Source: Strigops habroptila (Eukaryota > Chordata > Aves > Psittaciformes > Psittacidae). From it: a DNA stretch of 64,000 bases. Both the position numbers and the translations under genes were made by a program. The notes beneath the pieces were generated by a model. It saw only the letters and a list, made by a program, of their open reading frames with translations, was not told the origin of the DNA and made no database searches. The stretch's first letter is position 1. Each line of letters opens with the position of its first letter. This document shows positions 22,957 to 38,027 of the stretch, one piece after another. The stretch lies in the NCBI RefSeq assembly GCF_004027225.2, contig NC_046358.1:2081180-2145179 (forward strand). The letters run 5' to 3'.

Positions 22957-25900
22957 TTACCGGGATGACAACATCATAACGAACTCTGTGGGTGACAAAG
23001 GGGGGTGTGAGGGGACCCCAGAGCTGAGCCGGGGGAGGGAATGGGGGGGGACACCCCTCACCATCGAAGTCCACGCGCCCGTCCCCGTTGAGGTCCACGT
23101 CCTGCAGGATCTCGTCCACCTCATGCGCCTTGAGCTGCTCGCCCAGCAGCGCCGCGATGGCCGCCCGCATCTCCGTGCTGCTGATCTCCCCGTCCCCGTT
23201 CATGTCGAACTGTGGGGCCCACGGGTTGGGGGTCACCGGCACCACCGGCACCGGCACACCCCCTCCAAGGTCATGGTCACCTCCAGGGGGTCCTTGTGGT
23301 CAGCCCCATGGTCGTTGCCCCTGCTGTGCTCTTCCCTTGGTCACTGTGCCCTCCCTGTCTCCAGTCAGCCCCATAGTCATTGTCCCATCACAGTCATTGT
23401 CACCTCATGGTCTTCCTATGGTCATCATCCCCCAATGCCTGTGGTTGCTCCCATAGTCACCATTCCCCCCTGGTCATGGTCTCTCCACGGTTGCTGTCCC
23501 CTCCATGCTTGTCATCACCTCCATGGTCATTGTCCCCACTACAGTCACTGTCACCCCACGGTTTTCCCATGGTCATCATCCCCTCCATGCCTATGGTTAC
23601 CCCCATGGTTGTCATTCCTTCATGGTCATGGTCTCTCCATGGTCTTCCTGTGGTCACTGTCCCCTCCATGCCTGTCATCACCTCTATGGTCACTATTCCC
23701 CTATGGTCTTCCCATGGTCACCATTCCCTCATGGCCATGGTCTCCCCCTGGACTTCCCATAGTCACTGTCCCCTCCATCCCCATAGTCATTGTCCCCACC
23801 ATGGTCTTCCAATGGTCATCGTCTCCTCCATGCACATGGTCATCCCCATGGTCACCATTTCCCTATGGTCATGGTCTCCCCATGGTCCCTCCATGTTCAT
23901 TGTCCCCACCATGGTCACTGTCACCCCATGGTCTTCCTATGGCCATCAGCCCCTCCAATCCTGTGGTCATCCCCATGGTCACCATCACCCCACAGTCTTC
24001 CCATGGTCACCGTCCTGTCAACGCCTGTCAACACCCCCATGGTCATTGACCCCACCATGGTCTCCCCATGACCATCATCCCCTCCATGCCTGTGGTCACC
24101 ATTCCCCCATGGTCTTCCTGTGGTCACTGTCCCCTCCATCCCTGTGGCCACCCCCATGTTCATTGTCCCCACCATGGTCACCCCATGGCCGCTGCCCCCT
24201 CACCCCTGTGCCCCCCACATCCCGCCCCCCATGGCCATACCTCTCGGAAGGCGATCTTGAGCTCCCGCACACCCACCATATGGGCCGTCTCCTCCCGCAG
24301 CTTCGGGCCCATCATCTGCACGAAGTCCTCAAAGTCCACCCGGCCACCCACTGCGGTGGGACAGGGACAACCTCACACCCCACATCCCCCCTCTACACCC
24401 TCCCCCAGCCCCACAGCACCCAGCCCCACGCTCACTCCTCATCTTGATGTGCTGGGAGATCTCGATGAGCTCCATCTCGGTGGGCATGTAGCCCAGGGTG
24501 CGCATGCAGGCACCCAGGTCCTTGTAGCTGATGTACCCGTCCTGGTCCGTGTCGAACTCCTTGAAGGCGTCCAGCAGCTCTGCTCGCACCGGGGGGGCAC
24601 AGGGGCACCCCACAGGGTGAGGTGGATGGGGTGTGCATGGGCCCATGTCTCACCCCAGGGCAGGTCCCTCTCTGGATGGGGTGATGTGGTGTGTGGCCCC
24701 GTGGCATTGCATCCCATGGGAGACCCTTCCATGGTGCCCATCCCCATGGTGCTGTCACCCCATGGGAGATCCTTCCATGGTATGTGTCCCCATGGCACTG
24801 CGCCCACCCCATGGCACTGTCATCCAGGGGAGAGCCCTCCATGGCACCCATCCCCATGGCACCCATTCCCATGGCACCCATCCCCATGGCACCCATCCCC
24901 ATGGCACCCATTCCCATGGCACCCATCCCCATGGCACCCACCCCCATGGCACCCATTCCCATGGCACCCATCCCCATGGCACTGTGCTCCATTGGAGATC
25001 CTTCCACGGCACATGTCCCCATGGCACCATTGTCCCCCATGGGAGATCTCCCTATGGCACATGTTCCTGTGTCCCTGTCACCCCACGGCAGAGCCCTCCA
25101 TGGTGCCCATCCCCATGGCACTGCACTCCATTGGAGATCCTTCCATAGCATGTGTCCCCATGGCACTTCACCCCATGGCACCCCATGGAAGATCCCTCCA
25201 TAGTGCATGTCCCCATGGCACTATTATCCTCCATGGCAGAGCCCTCTATGGCACCCATCCCTATGGCACTGTCACCCCATGGGAGATCCATCCATTGCAC
25301 ATGTCCCCATGGCATCACTGTCCCCCATGGGAGATGGCACATGTCCCTATGGCAATGTCACCCCATGGCAGAGCCCTCTATGGAGCCCATCCCTATGGCA
25401 CTGTCACCCCATGGGAGATCCCTCCATGGCACCCATCCCCATGGCAATGTCACCCCATGGGAGATCCCTCCATGGCACCCATCCCCATGGCACTGTCACC
25501 CCATGGGAGATCCCTCCATGGTGTGTGTCCCCCTGGCACCACTGTCCCCCATGAGAGATCCATCCATATCCCAATGGCACTGCACCCCATGGCACTGTGA
25601 CCCCCCCACACCCTTCCATGTCCCACGTCCCCCCGTGTCCCCACGTCCCCCACTCACCATCCAGCTCCTCCGGTGACAGCTCCCGCTCCTGGGCCGGGCA
25701 CACACAGGGGTTGGGGACAGGGGGGTTGGGGACAGCGTCAGCCCCGGCTCAGCCCCACACCCCCCCCCCGTGTCACCTTCCTTACGCGTGGGGCAGAATT
25801 AGCTCCGGCGGGAGGGATTAGTGGGATTGGAGCAAAGCTCTGCCCCGGGTCCCACCTCCCGCCACCCCCAGGCTCCCCAAGCGGGGTCTGCCCAGCACCC

Positions 25901-26964
25901 ATGGGTGCTGCCGGGGGTGCTTCGTGCTCCTGGGGATGGGGGAGCAGCGTGTGTCCCCCTGCAGCCCGGTCCCCATGGGTGTCCACAGGGCCCTGCGGTG
26001 TCCCCAGCACCATCCCACGGGTCCCAGAGCGTTCCCAACCTCATCCCCATGTCCCCTCCATCCCAACGATCCCAGAGTGTCCATCACCCTGTCCCAAATG
26101 CCCCCATGTCCCCTTCACCCCAAGGGCTCCAGAGCATCTCCAACCTTGTCCCCATGTCCCCAACGCCATCCCCAGGGTCCCAGAGTGTCCCTCACCCTGT
26201 CCCCAGTGTCCCATGTCCCACCTATCCCAAGGGTCCTAGAGCATCCCTGATCTCATCCCCATGTTCCCTCCATCCCCAGGGTTCTGAAGCATCCTCAACA
26301 TCATCCCTATGTCCCCAACACTGTCGCCAAGGTCTCAGAATGTCCCTGACCGTGTCCTCAGTGCCCCATGTCCCATCTATCCCAAGGATCCCAGAGCACC
26401 CCCAACTTCGTCCCCATGTCCCCAACACCATCCCCAGGGGCTCAGAATGTCCCTGACCCTGTCCCCAGTGCCCTATGTCCCCTTCATCCCTGAGATCCTG
26501 GAGCATCCTCAACCTTGTCCCCTTGTTCCCTCCATCCCAAGGATCCCAGAGTGTCCCCAACCTTGTCCCTATGTCCCCTCCATCCCCAGGGCTCCAGAAT
26601 ATCCTTCACCCTGTCCCCAATGCCCCATGTCCCATCTATCCCGAGGATCCCAGAGCATCCCCAACCTCATCCCCATGTCCCCAGCACCATCCCTCAGGTC
26701 CCAGAGCATCCTTGACCCACATCCCGTCCATCCCCATGTCCCCACCTTGCCGAACACGGTGTTGAGGAAGGGGGAGTACGTTTTGGTGGCGGCCGCATGG
26801 GGGTCCCCGGGCCCCTTCCTGCCGCTCCTGTGCCCGTGGCCGCTGTGCCGGGACTCGGCGCCGGGGCTCCTGGTGCCGCCGTCCTCGGGGGGCTTCGGGG
26901 GGGGCTTGTCCCCCTCCTTGCCCGTGTCCTTGGGGGTCCCCTTGTCCCCGCGGGTGCGCGGCAT
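22957..26964 (-). CDS. CABP4: Calcium-binding protein 4 (6 exons)
   Basis: Calmodulin-like regulator of presynaptic L-type calcium channels (Cav1.4) in photoreceptor terminals. Exons in transcript order: 26964-26746, 25688-25658, 24579-24436, 24350-24241, 23209-23062, 22985-22957; total 681 bases, 226 aa. The variable N-terminus ends in [13 protein letters not shown], resembling human CABP4 (RTYGPLLNRVFGK) rather than CABP1 or CABP2. EF1 is [14 protein letters not shown]2 is degenerate (VDFEDF), normal for CaBPs; EF3 is [14 protein letters not shown]4 is [12 protein letters not shown], split by the last intron; the end is VMMLSSR. There is no MG start, so no N-myristoylation. Exon 2 is a 31-base microexon. 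The N-terminus is shorter than human's. GPR152 is the divergent neighbour, as in human. Confidence 0.92.
23255..24195. repeat. Minisatellite in CABP4 intron 4
   Basis: Degenerate units of about 20-45 bases around CCATGGTCATCATCCCCTCC. Long open frames on both strands (up to about 390 codons) are translations of the array and have no start or splice context. Confidence 0.9.
24660..25600. repeat. Minisatellite in CABP4 intron 2
   Basis: An inner block at 24838-24980 of roughly nine near-perfect 18-base units, CCCATCCCCATGGCA(C), flanked by longer higher-order units of about 50-70 bases containing CCCCATGGGAGATCC. The sense (minus) strand is G-rich. A 510-codon open frame runs through it but is repeat only. 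Confidence 0.9.
25975..26740. repeat. Minisatellite in CABP4 intron 1
   Basis: Units of about 45-50 bases (GTCCCAGAGTGTCC, CCCATGTCCC and CATCCCAAGG elements) repeated some 15 times, ending next to the exon 1 donor. Confidence 0.85.
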
Positions 26965-28344
26965 TGGGGCCGCTGGGCAGGAGCAGCGCCCGGCGCGGGA
27001 CCGGCCTTAAGAGGGAGCAGGAAATCCTCTTACCCCCGTGTGCCCGCCCCCCCCCCGCGCCGTGTCCCCACCACCCGCAAAGCCAATTAGTGGTGATTAA
27101 CGGCAGGAAACGGGCACCGGCCACTGGCACTGCTGGGACCCCCAATACACATCCTGGGGTCACCCTGTGCTGGCTCTGACCCGTGTCCCCACCGCTGGTA
27201 TCCCATGGTCAGCACTAGTGTCCCCAGCATCAACCCTTGTCCCTGGGGGGACACCCCATGGTCACCATCCGTGTCCCCACTGGGGACACCCTATGGTCAC
27301 CCTCTGCCGTGGGGTGCAGTGCCATAAGGACACGACCCACGTCCCCAGTGCTGGCACCCCATGGTCAGCACCAGTGTACCCAGCACTGACACACGCTCCC
27401 TGTGGGGACACCCCATGGTCACCATCCATGTCCCCAGCACTGACCCATGTCCCCAATGGGGACACCTCACAGCCACTATCTGCCATGGGGAGCAGTGCCA
27501 TGGGTCACGTCCCCCACACTGACACCCCATGGCCATCACCCATATCTCCAGTGGGGACACCCCACAGGCACCATCTATGTCCCCAGCACCAAACCATATC
27601 CCCAGTGGTGACACCCCACGGCCACCACATGTGTCCCCAACTCTCATGTCCCCAACCCACATCCCTATCGCTCTCCCCCATGTCCCCACACAGACAGCCG
27701 TCCCCAGCAGGGCTGTGACAACACAGAGCCGTGCTGTCCCCCCCCATGGCCCCGATACCATCACACAGGGCGGGTGGCAGCAGGAAGCCAGCTCATGAGA
27801 GATGCCATCGCAGGGACACCAGGGCTCCTCCCACCGTCACCCACACACAGAGGACACCCCACAACCAGGTGCCCCCCACCTGCCACCCCTCCTGAGCTCT
27901 TCCCACCATTACGGTAGGTCCTACACTATTTACTCCCCTTGGACCCCAAGTGTAGGGGCTGGTGGGGTCTTGGACCCCTGGCACGGGGTATCTCCAGGCT
28001 TGGTGGCATGATGGGCATGGGTGGCACAACCAGTGGGGGACAAGGATGCCACAGGACATGGGGGGGACACCCCAAAATGAGGGCAGGGCAGGAGAAAGCC
28101 AGTTGCTGTGGGTCTGAGGGCTGTATGGTGGTATGGATGGGGTGAGATGGGATATAGTGACATGGGTTGGGTGACACCAGAGTGGGCGACGTGGGATGGG
28201 GTGACACCAAAGGGGATGACACCAGGGTGGGTAACATAGGATGGGGTGGCACCAAAGCGGACGACACCAAAGGGGATGACACCGGAGTGGGTGACACCCC
28301 ATCTCTAAGTGCCCCATGCTGCCCATAGAGCCAGCCCCGGGCTG
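26965..28344. other. CABP4-GPR152 divergent intergenic region
   Basis: Upstream regions of both genes. A homeodomain-type cluster AATTAG/GATTAA lies at 27085-27100, compatible with, but weak evidence for, photoreceptor-type regulation of CABP4. Minisatellites occupy 27165-27660 (CCCCATGGTCACCATCC-type units) and 28140-28300 (GGGTGACACCA-type units). No other exon is seen. Confidence 0.6.
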
Positions 28345-29913
28345 ATGGAGCTGTGGACCACCACCGTGCTGCCCACCCCGACCCTGCCACCCGCTGACGC
28401 GCTGTGGTGGGACACGGAGCTCCTGGTGGCCTGCGCGGTGCTGGGGCTCCCGGCCAATGCCTTCACCCTATGGCTGACGGGCTGGCGGCTGCGGTGCCGC
28501 GGTTTGGCCACCTTCATCTTCAGCTTGGCCGCGTCTGACTTCCTCTTCCTCACCAACTCACTGCTGCAGATCTGGTCCGTGGCCAACGACTACCAGTGGC
28601 TGCTGGACACCCACTGGTGCCGCCTCCATCAGTTCCTCTACGCTCTGGGCTACTATAGCAGCCTCTTCTTGCTGGCTGCCATCAGCCTGGACCGCTGCTT
28701 GTTGGTGGCCGTCCCGCTTTGGTACCGCTGCCGCCGGCCGGCGCGGTTACCGGCGGCGCTGTGCGCCGGTGCCTGGCTGGTGGCCGGTGGCTGCAGCGCC
28801 CCGGAGGCGGCGCTGTCGGTAACGGAGGAGGCGCTGCCCGGTGTCACCGTGTGCCGCAGCGAGCGGGGGCACTGGGAGGTGCCGCTGCGCTGGTTGGAGG
28901 TGCTGGTGGAGGGGCTGCTGCCGTTCGCCGTGGTGGTGCTGTGCCACGGCGCAGCGCTGGTGCTGGCGCGGTGCGGCCGCGGCCGCCCGACCACCCGCTT
29001 CCAGTGCATCGTGGTGGCCACGCTGAGCGCTTACGTGGTGCTGCATCTGCCCTTCCAAGCGGCGCAGCTGCTGGTGGTGCTGGTCCCCGGCACCTCCGGG
29101 CACCTCCTGTACCCGCTGGGGATCGCCTTCAACCTCAGCAGCTGCCTCAACCCCTGCCTTTACCTGCTGCTCGGCTCCCGCGCCTGCCACCGCGCCGCAC
29201 GCATCCTGCGCGCCCTGGTACCCGCTGCATCACCCGCTGCCACCAATGTGCCACCCAGCACCGGCACCCCTGAGTCACCCGCTGCCACCGCTGTGCCGCT
29301 CGCCACTGTCACCGCGGTGGCACCCGCCACTGATATCACCGTGTCACCCGCTGTGCCACCCGCTGCCAGCCCTGTGCCATCCACCACCAGCACTGCTGTG
29401 TCACCCACTGCCACTGCCGTGACACCCGCTGCCACCGCTGTGCCACTCGCCACTGTCACCACTATGGCACCCATTGCCACTGTGCCACTCGCCACCGGCA
29501 CTGCTGTGCCACCTGCCGTCACCGCTGTGCCACTTGCCACGGTCACCACTATGGCACTCGCCACCGGTACTGCCGTGTCACCCACTGTGCCACCCACTGC
29601 CAGCGCCATGCCACCCGCCACTGTCACCCCTCTGCCACACACTGCCAGCACCCTTGTGCCACTCGCCTTCACCTCAGTGTCACCCAGCACTGTGCCACCC
29701 ACTGTCACCCCTGTGCCACCCGCTGCCATCACCCCTGTGCCACCCGCTGCCATCATTCCTGTGCCACCCACCACCCTCACACCAGTGCCCCTCGTCACTG
29801 CCACCCCTGATCCCACCACTGCCATCAGCCATGTGCCACCGAACATCACCCCAGTGTCACCCACGGTTACCCCTGTGCCACCCCCCATCACCCCCCCATC
29901 GGCAGCCCCATGA
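28345..29913 (+). CDS. GPR152: Orphan class A GPCR GPR152, single exon
   Basis: A 522-aa intronless seven-transmembrane receptor; ligand unknown. TM1 begins near residue 26 with LLVACAVLGLPANAF; TM2 has LAASDFLFL; TM3 ends AAISLDRCLL (DRC in place of DRY); TM6 has LSAYVVLHLPF; TM7 has NPCLYLLLGS, a conserved NPxxY-like motif. A cysteine ends ECL1 (HWC) and another lies in ECL2. From about residue 300 the tail is some 230 aa of degenerate repeats rich in Pro, Thr, Val and Ala (VPPA, TAVPLATVT). Human GPR152 also has a repetitive tail, of different sequence. The Met at 28345 is the first ATG in frame. Between CABP4 (divergent) and CORO1B, as in human. No poly(A) signal is evident after the stop. 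Confidence 0.9.
   Translation: MELWTTTVLPTPTLPPADALWWDTELLVACAVLGLPANAFTLWLTGWRLRCRGLATFIFSLAASDFLFLTNSLLQIWSVANDYQWLLDTHWCRLHQFLYALGYYSSLFLLAAISLDRCLLVAVPLWYRCRRPARLPAALCAGAWLVAGGCSAPEAALSVTEEALPGVTVCRSERGHWEVPLRWLEVLVEGLLPFAVVVLCHGAALVLARCGRGRPTTRFQCIVVATLSAYVVLHLPFQAAQLLVVLVPGTSGHLLYPLGIAFNLSSCLNPCLYLLLGSRACHRAARILRALVPAASPAATNVPPSTGTPESPAATAVPLATVTAVAPATDITVSPAVPPAASPVPSTTSTAVSPTATAVTPAATAVPLATVTTMAPIATVPLATGTAVPPAVTAVPLATVTTMALATGTAVSPTVPPTASAMPPATVTPLPHTASTLVPLAFTSVSPSTVPPTVTPVPPAAITPVPPAAIIPVPPTTLTPVPLVTATPDPTTAISHVPPNITPVSPTVTPVPPPITPPSAAP
29220..29890 (+). repeat. Coding minisatellite, GPR152 tail
   Basis: Units of about 30-48 bases (GTGCCACCCGCTGCCA, CACTGTCACC) repeated to the stop codon. 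They stay in frame in the receptor reading frame, giving the Pro/Thr/Val/Ala tail. Confidence 0.85.
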
Positions 29914-30049
29914 GCCCTCCCCCGCCCCGCACCCCCCGTTCCCCCCATCCCGCCTGTGGGGTCCCATCGCCCGCTGACCCCTTGGTCCCACCCCCCCCAC
30001 CCCCCGCCGCGGTCCCGCTCCTCCCCCGGTCCCCCCCCCGTTCCCGGGC

Positions 30050-30141
30050 GCAGGCGCGGGGCGGGCCGGCCCCGGTCACTTCCTGCCCCCGCCCCCTCCC
30101 GCCGCGCTGCCGCCGCCGCCGCTCCCCCCGCCCCGGCCCCG
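30050..30141 (+). promoter_or_regulatory. CORO1B promoter and noncoding exon 1
   Basis: A CpG-rich segment with an ETS-type site CACTTCCTG near 30077-30085 and GC boxes, followed by a GT donor (GGTGAGTGCGG) with GT at 30142. CORO1B coding begins in the next exon two bases after an acceptor, so a noncoding first exon is required; this is the best candidate. The exact start site is not determined. Confidence 0.55.
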
Positions 30142-30284
30142 GTGAGTGCGGGACCGACCCCCCCGTGCGGGACCCGGGACCGGGGGGGGGGGGGGTCGAG
30201 CTTGGGGTGGGGGGACCCGCACCCGGACCCGCACCCGGAGCGACGGACCCGGCCCCATCCCTGCCCCGCGGGGTCCCCCCGTCC

Positions 30285-31020
30285 TCCTTCCGGGGGGTCC
30301 CCATCCCCATCCCTGTCCCCTTACCCAGCGGGGTCACCCCGTCCCCATCCCCTGTACGTTTATACAGTGGGGCCGTTCCATCCTCATCCTTGTCCCCGTT
30401 CTCTGTCCCCATCCTTGTCGCCATTCCCTGTCCCCATCCCGTCCTCAACTGCATCCCTGTGCCCTTCTACAGTGGGGCCACCCCATCCCTGTACCCATCT
30501 CCTGTTCCTATCCCTGTCCCCATCCTTGTCTCCCCTTACAAAGTGGGGCCACCCCATCCCTGTCCCCAAACTCTGTCCCCATCCTGCCCCCATTCCCATC
30601 TCCTGTCCTCATTCCTGTCCCTGTCCCTTTACACAGAGGGGCCACCCCATCCCCATCCTTGTCCCTATTCCCATCCCTGCCCCTTTACACAGCGGGGCCA
30701 CCCCATCCCTGTCCCCATCCTGACAGGCTGTACCTGTCCTCTTTTCTGTCACCATCCCTGTCCCCTACCCTTGTCCCCATCCCCTTAATCCAGTGGGGCC
30801 ACCCCATAGCCTGTCCCCATCCCTGTCCCCATTCCCTTTTGCCATCCCCATCCCATTAACCCAGTGGGGTCACCCCATAGCCTGTCCCGATCCCCTGTCC
30901 CCATATCCTTACCCAGCAGGGCCATTCCTGTCCCCAACCCCTTTTCCCATCCCCTGTCCCCATCTCCATCCCCATCCCCTTAACCCACTGGGGCTACCCC
31001 ATCCCATCTCCAGCCCATCT
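30285..31020. repeat. C-rich minisatellite in CORO1B intron 1
   Basis: Units of CCATCCCTGTCCCC interspersed about every 60-70 bases with CAGTGGGGCCACCCC. Open frames on the plus strand are repeat translations. Confidence 0.85.
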
Positions 31021-31331
31021 CATCCTACCTGTCCCCCTTTCTCTCCCCATCCCCATTACCCACAGAACCCCCTTGTCCCACCTCCCTCCCTGGCACTGCC
31101 ACCCCCATCCCCTTCCCCATGCCACTCCCTGTCCCCCAGCCCCGCGCCGTGGGGCAGGGCAGGATTCCTTTGCCCGGCAGGCACAGGGCAGCTCCCACTT
31201 CCCGCTCCTGGGAGGAGCCGAGCTGCCCTTTACCCAGGGCAGGGAATGGAGGGGACACAATCCCATAGCGGGTGCACGCTGCCACTTCCCTGCCCGTGAC
31301 TCTGCCCCACACGTCGGGGTCCCGGCGCTGA

Positions 31332-35493
<4,162 letters not shown>

Positions 35494-35930
35494 GGACCCC
35501 CCACACCCCCCCCCCTCAGGGACCACCGACCCCGGGGCACCCCCCCCCCCCGTGAGCCCACACCCCACTCCGGGGTCCCCCCATTCCTTCTCCCCATTGG
35601 AGGGCTGGCCGCCCCACTGCCCCTCATTGCCTTACTGGGTGCTGCCCCACCACTAATGGACCATTATTGCCCCCCCCTCCCATGTCCTGGGGGCTGCTCT
35701 TGGGATCAAACATCACCCCCTGCACCCCCCATTCCTGGATGGGGTGGGATCTTCTCCCCATTCCTATGGGGCAGGGCATGATCTGTGTGTGTGTGTGTGT
35801 GTTCACCCCCCCACTGTGGAATTGTCCCCCCTATATTTTGGGGGCTTCTTTCCCTTCTCCTTCTGTTCCCCCCTTCCAGTGCAGGGTCAAAAACTATATT
35901 TTCACTCCAAATAAAGGCATTTTTAAGAAA
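35494..35930 (+). other. CORO1B 3' UTR and poly(A) signal
   Basis: C-rich UTR after the TAG at 35491-35493, with a (GT)n tract near 35783-35802. A single AATAAA lies at 35910-35915 in an AT-rich patch. Confidence 0.8.
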
Positions 35931-36329
35931 AGAGTGGGGGGAAATGGGAGGAATGGGGCAGAGGTGCCTTGATGGGGGTCTATGGGGGGGTTCTATGGGG
36001 TTGGGGGGCTCACTGGGGTGTAAGGAGGGGGACAGGAAGACACAGGGTTCACAGGCATGAGCTTAATACTTTGGGCAGGCAATGGGTGCAACACAATGGG
36101 AGCAGCCCCCTCCTCCTGTGCTATGGGGCAGGGGACCCCCATATGTGTGCCCTGTCACCCTGCATAGAGTACTGGCGGGGGGGGGGTTTGGTGGTCCCAG
36201 GTTGGTGAGGTGGCAGATGGGGGGGTTCAGATGGGGTCCTCATGGCTGGCAGACACCCCAATTTCCATGTCCCGGGGTGCATTTTGGGTAGCGGGGGGGC
36301 TGCAGCACCTCCCGCCACCCCCCTGAGCT

Positions 36330-36428
36330 CATACATCCGCTGCGTGGGGGCAGGAAGCGCCGTGGGGGCTCCCCCCAGCACAGCTCGTGCTGTAGCATCA
36401 GGGACCCGCTCCGGCAGCACCCACAATG
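36330..36428 (+). promoter_or_regulatory. PTPRCAP promoter region and first exon
   Basis: Upstream of the single-codon first exon. A GCAGGAAGCG ETS/PU.1-like site lies near 36350-36359. No TATA box. Lymphoid ETS control is plausible for this gene but inferred. 35931-36329 shows no other feature. Confidence 0.4.
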
Positions 36429-38027
36429 GTGAGCGCCCCAAAACCAGGCGGGATGGGACATGGGGTGAATGGGACTGATGGGATGGGATTGGGGGGGCAT
36501 CCCCCATAATGGGAGTGAGTTGGGGGGGGGGGAAAACCCTTCTCCAGCCTCAGTTTCCCCTGTTAAATCTGGGGGGGTGGGTCCGTTTCATTCCAATTTG
36601 GACCCCCCAACCCTCTGGTTGGTGGTGTCCCAGGGGCTGAGGTGGGGGGCAGCAGTTGTGGGTCCTGGGGGCAGATCCCACTCCCACAGTGGGGCTGGGA
36701 AGGGGACACACAGTGGGGCCTGGTGGGGCTGGAGCTGTGGGGCAATGGGGGGTAGGTTTGGGGGGGTGAGAGCAGCAGAGTGGGGCTGTGGGTCAGTTTT
36801 GGGGTTCAGGGTAACATGATGAGGTTGGGGGCAGGTTGGGGGTGAGGGTAGAATGATGCGGTTGGGGGGCAGGTTGGGCATTCAGGGTAACACGGATTGG
36901 GGGGCAGGTTGGGACTAACATAGTGGAGTTTGGAGGGTAATTTGGGCCTTCAGGGCAGCCCAGTGTGGCTGGGGGGGGCAGTTTTGGGGTTCAGCGTAGC
37001 ATGGTTGGGTTGGGGGGCAGGTTTTTTTGGGGGTGAAAGCAGCACAGTGGGGCTGGAGGGGCAGTTTGGGGGTTCAAAGTAACATGGTTGGGTTGGGGGG
37101 TGATGGCCTGGGGTAAAAGAACACGGGGGGCCCCAGACCCATGTAGATGGGGGTGCTATGGGTCTGCATCAGTGCATGAAGGGACCTATGGGGCTGCCGC
37201 GGGTCTGTACACAGCAATGGCAGCACCCAGCTCCGCTCCCCATAGCACCCGCAGGTGCTGCAGCACTCGCCGACCGCAGCTTCCCGTCACGGGGCCGGCA
37301 CCGGCTGGGGACGGGGGGGGACGGGGACGGACGGGTGTCACCTCCATGTCCCACCCTCGGGGACACGCCGCCCTTCACCCCGGCCCTTCCCTGCTTTCCG
37401 GGACGGTGCAAACACCCCAGCTCCGGGAATAGCCGGGATGTGTGCCAAGGACACGGCACTGACCCCCCCCACCGCTGCCTTTACCGACAGGCTGGAGCGC
37501 GGCCGGGACCGGTGCTGCTGGCGCTGGCCGTGCCCGTGGCCGCGGGGGACCCGGTGGGGAACCGCAGCGACCGGGCAGTGGGTGCGCTGCTGGGGGTCCT
37601 GCTGTGCCTTGTGGTGGGGCTGGCCCTGGCCTGGCACCACCTCTGCCGGCTCTCGGCCGGCCGGTACCATCCCAGCCCCATGAGCCGGCGGGCGCTGGAG
37701 CGGCTGCGGCAGCGCTGGCATCGGCTGCGGGGACAGCAGGACGCGGTGGCACAAGCCGGGTGTGAGGATGGGGACGTGGCGGAGGAAGGGGACAAGGAGG
37801 AAGAGGGGATCGTGTGGAGGCAGGAGCGGCGGATGGAGGAGCAGGAGGAGGAGGAGGAGGAGGAGGAAGAGGAGGAAGAGGCCGAAGAAACCATGAGAGC
37901 CGGGGAGAGCCCCCCAAGTGTGGGGCAGGCGGCGGGGGGCAGCGCCGAAGCCCTGCTCAGTGAGCTCCATGCCTTCTCGGGGACGGCAGCGTGGGGGGAC
38001 GCGCAGCCCAGTGTTACTGCTCTGTGA
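36426..38027 (+). CDS. PTPRCAP: CD45-associated protein (2 coding exons)
   Basis: Small type I membrane protein that associates with the phosphatase CD45 in lymphocytes. Exon 1 contributes only the ATG at 36426-36428, directly followed by GTGAGC. Exon 2 runs 37491-38027. Total 540 bases, 179 aa. The joined protein starts MAGARPGPVLLALAVPVAAG, a plausible signal peptide, then a short ectodomain with an N-glycosylation sequon (NRS), a transmembrane helix (VGALLGVLLCLVVGLALAW), a basic stretch, a long Glu run and a conserved C-terminus GGSAEALLSELHAFSGTAAW...VTAL. The C-terminus matches human almost exactly, which fixes identity. The ATG exon is inferred from frame, splice sites and the need for a start before the signal peptide. 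The next upstream in-frame ATG in exon 2's own frame lies inside intron sequence. Confidence 0.88.
36560..37100. repeat. G-rich repeat in PTPRCAP intron
   Basis: Degenerate units of about 60-70 bases with GGGGGCAGGTT, GTTCAGGGTAACATGG and TTGGGTTGGGG. No exon seen. Confidence 0.7.

Noticed and set aside
22509-22968. Overlapping small plus frames after the orphan NF-Y array
   Set aside because: Considered as the missing gene of that promoter. No recognisable family, several frames equally open, and they overlap the CABP4 3' UTR antisense.
24068-25600. 510-codon open frame on plus with Trp/His/Pro repeats (and similar minus frames)
   Set aside because: It is the translation of an intronic minisatellite between verified CABP4 exons 2 and 3. 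There is no conserved domain, and all frames are open because the unit lengths are near multiples of three.
28309-28344. Upstream extension of GPR152 by 12 codons
   Set aside because: The frame is open but starts with GTG, not ATG; the first ATG is at 28345.
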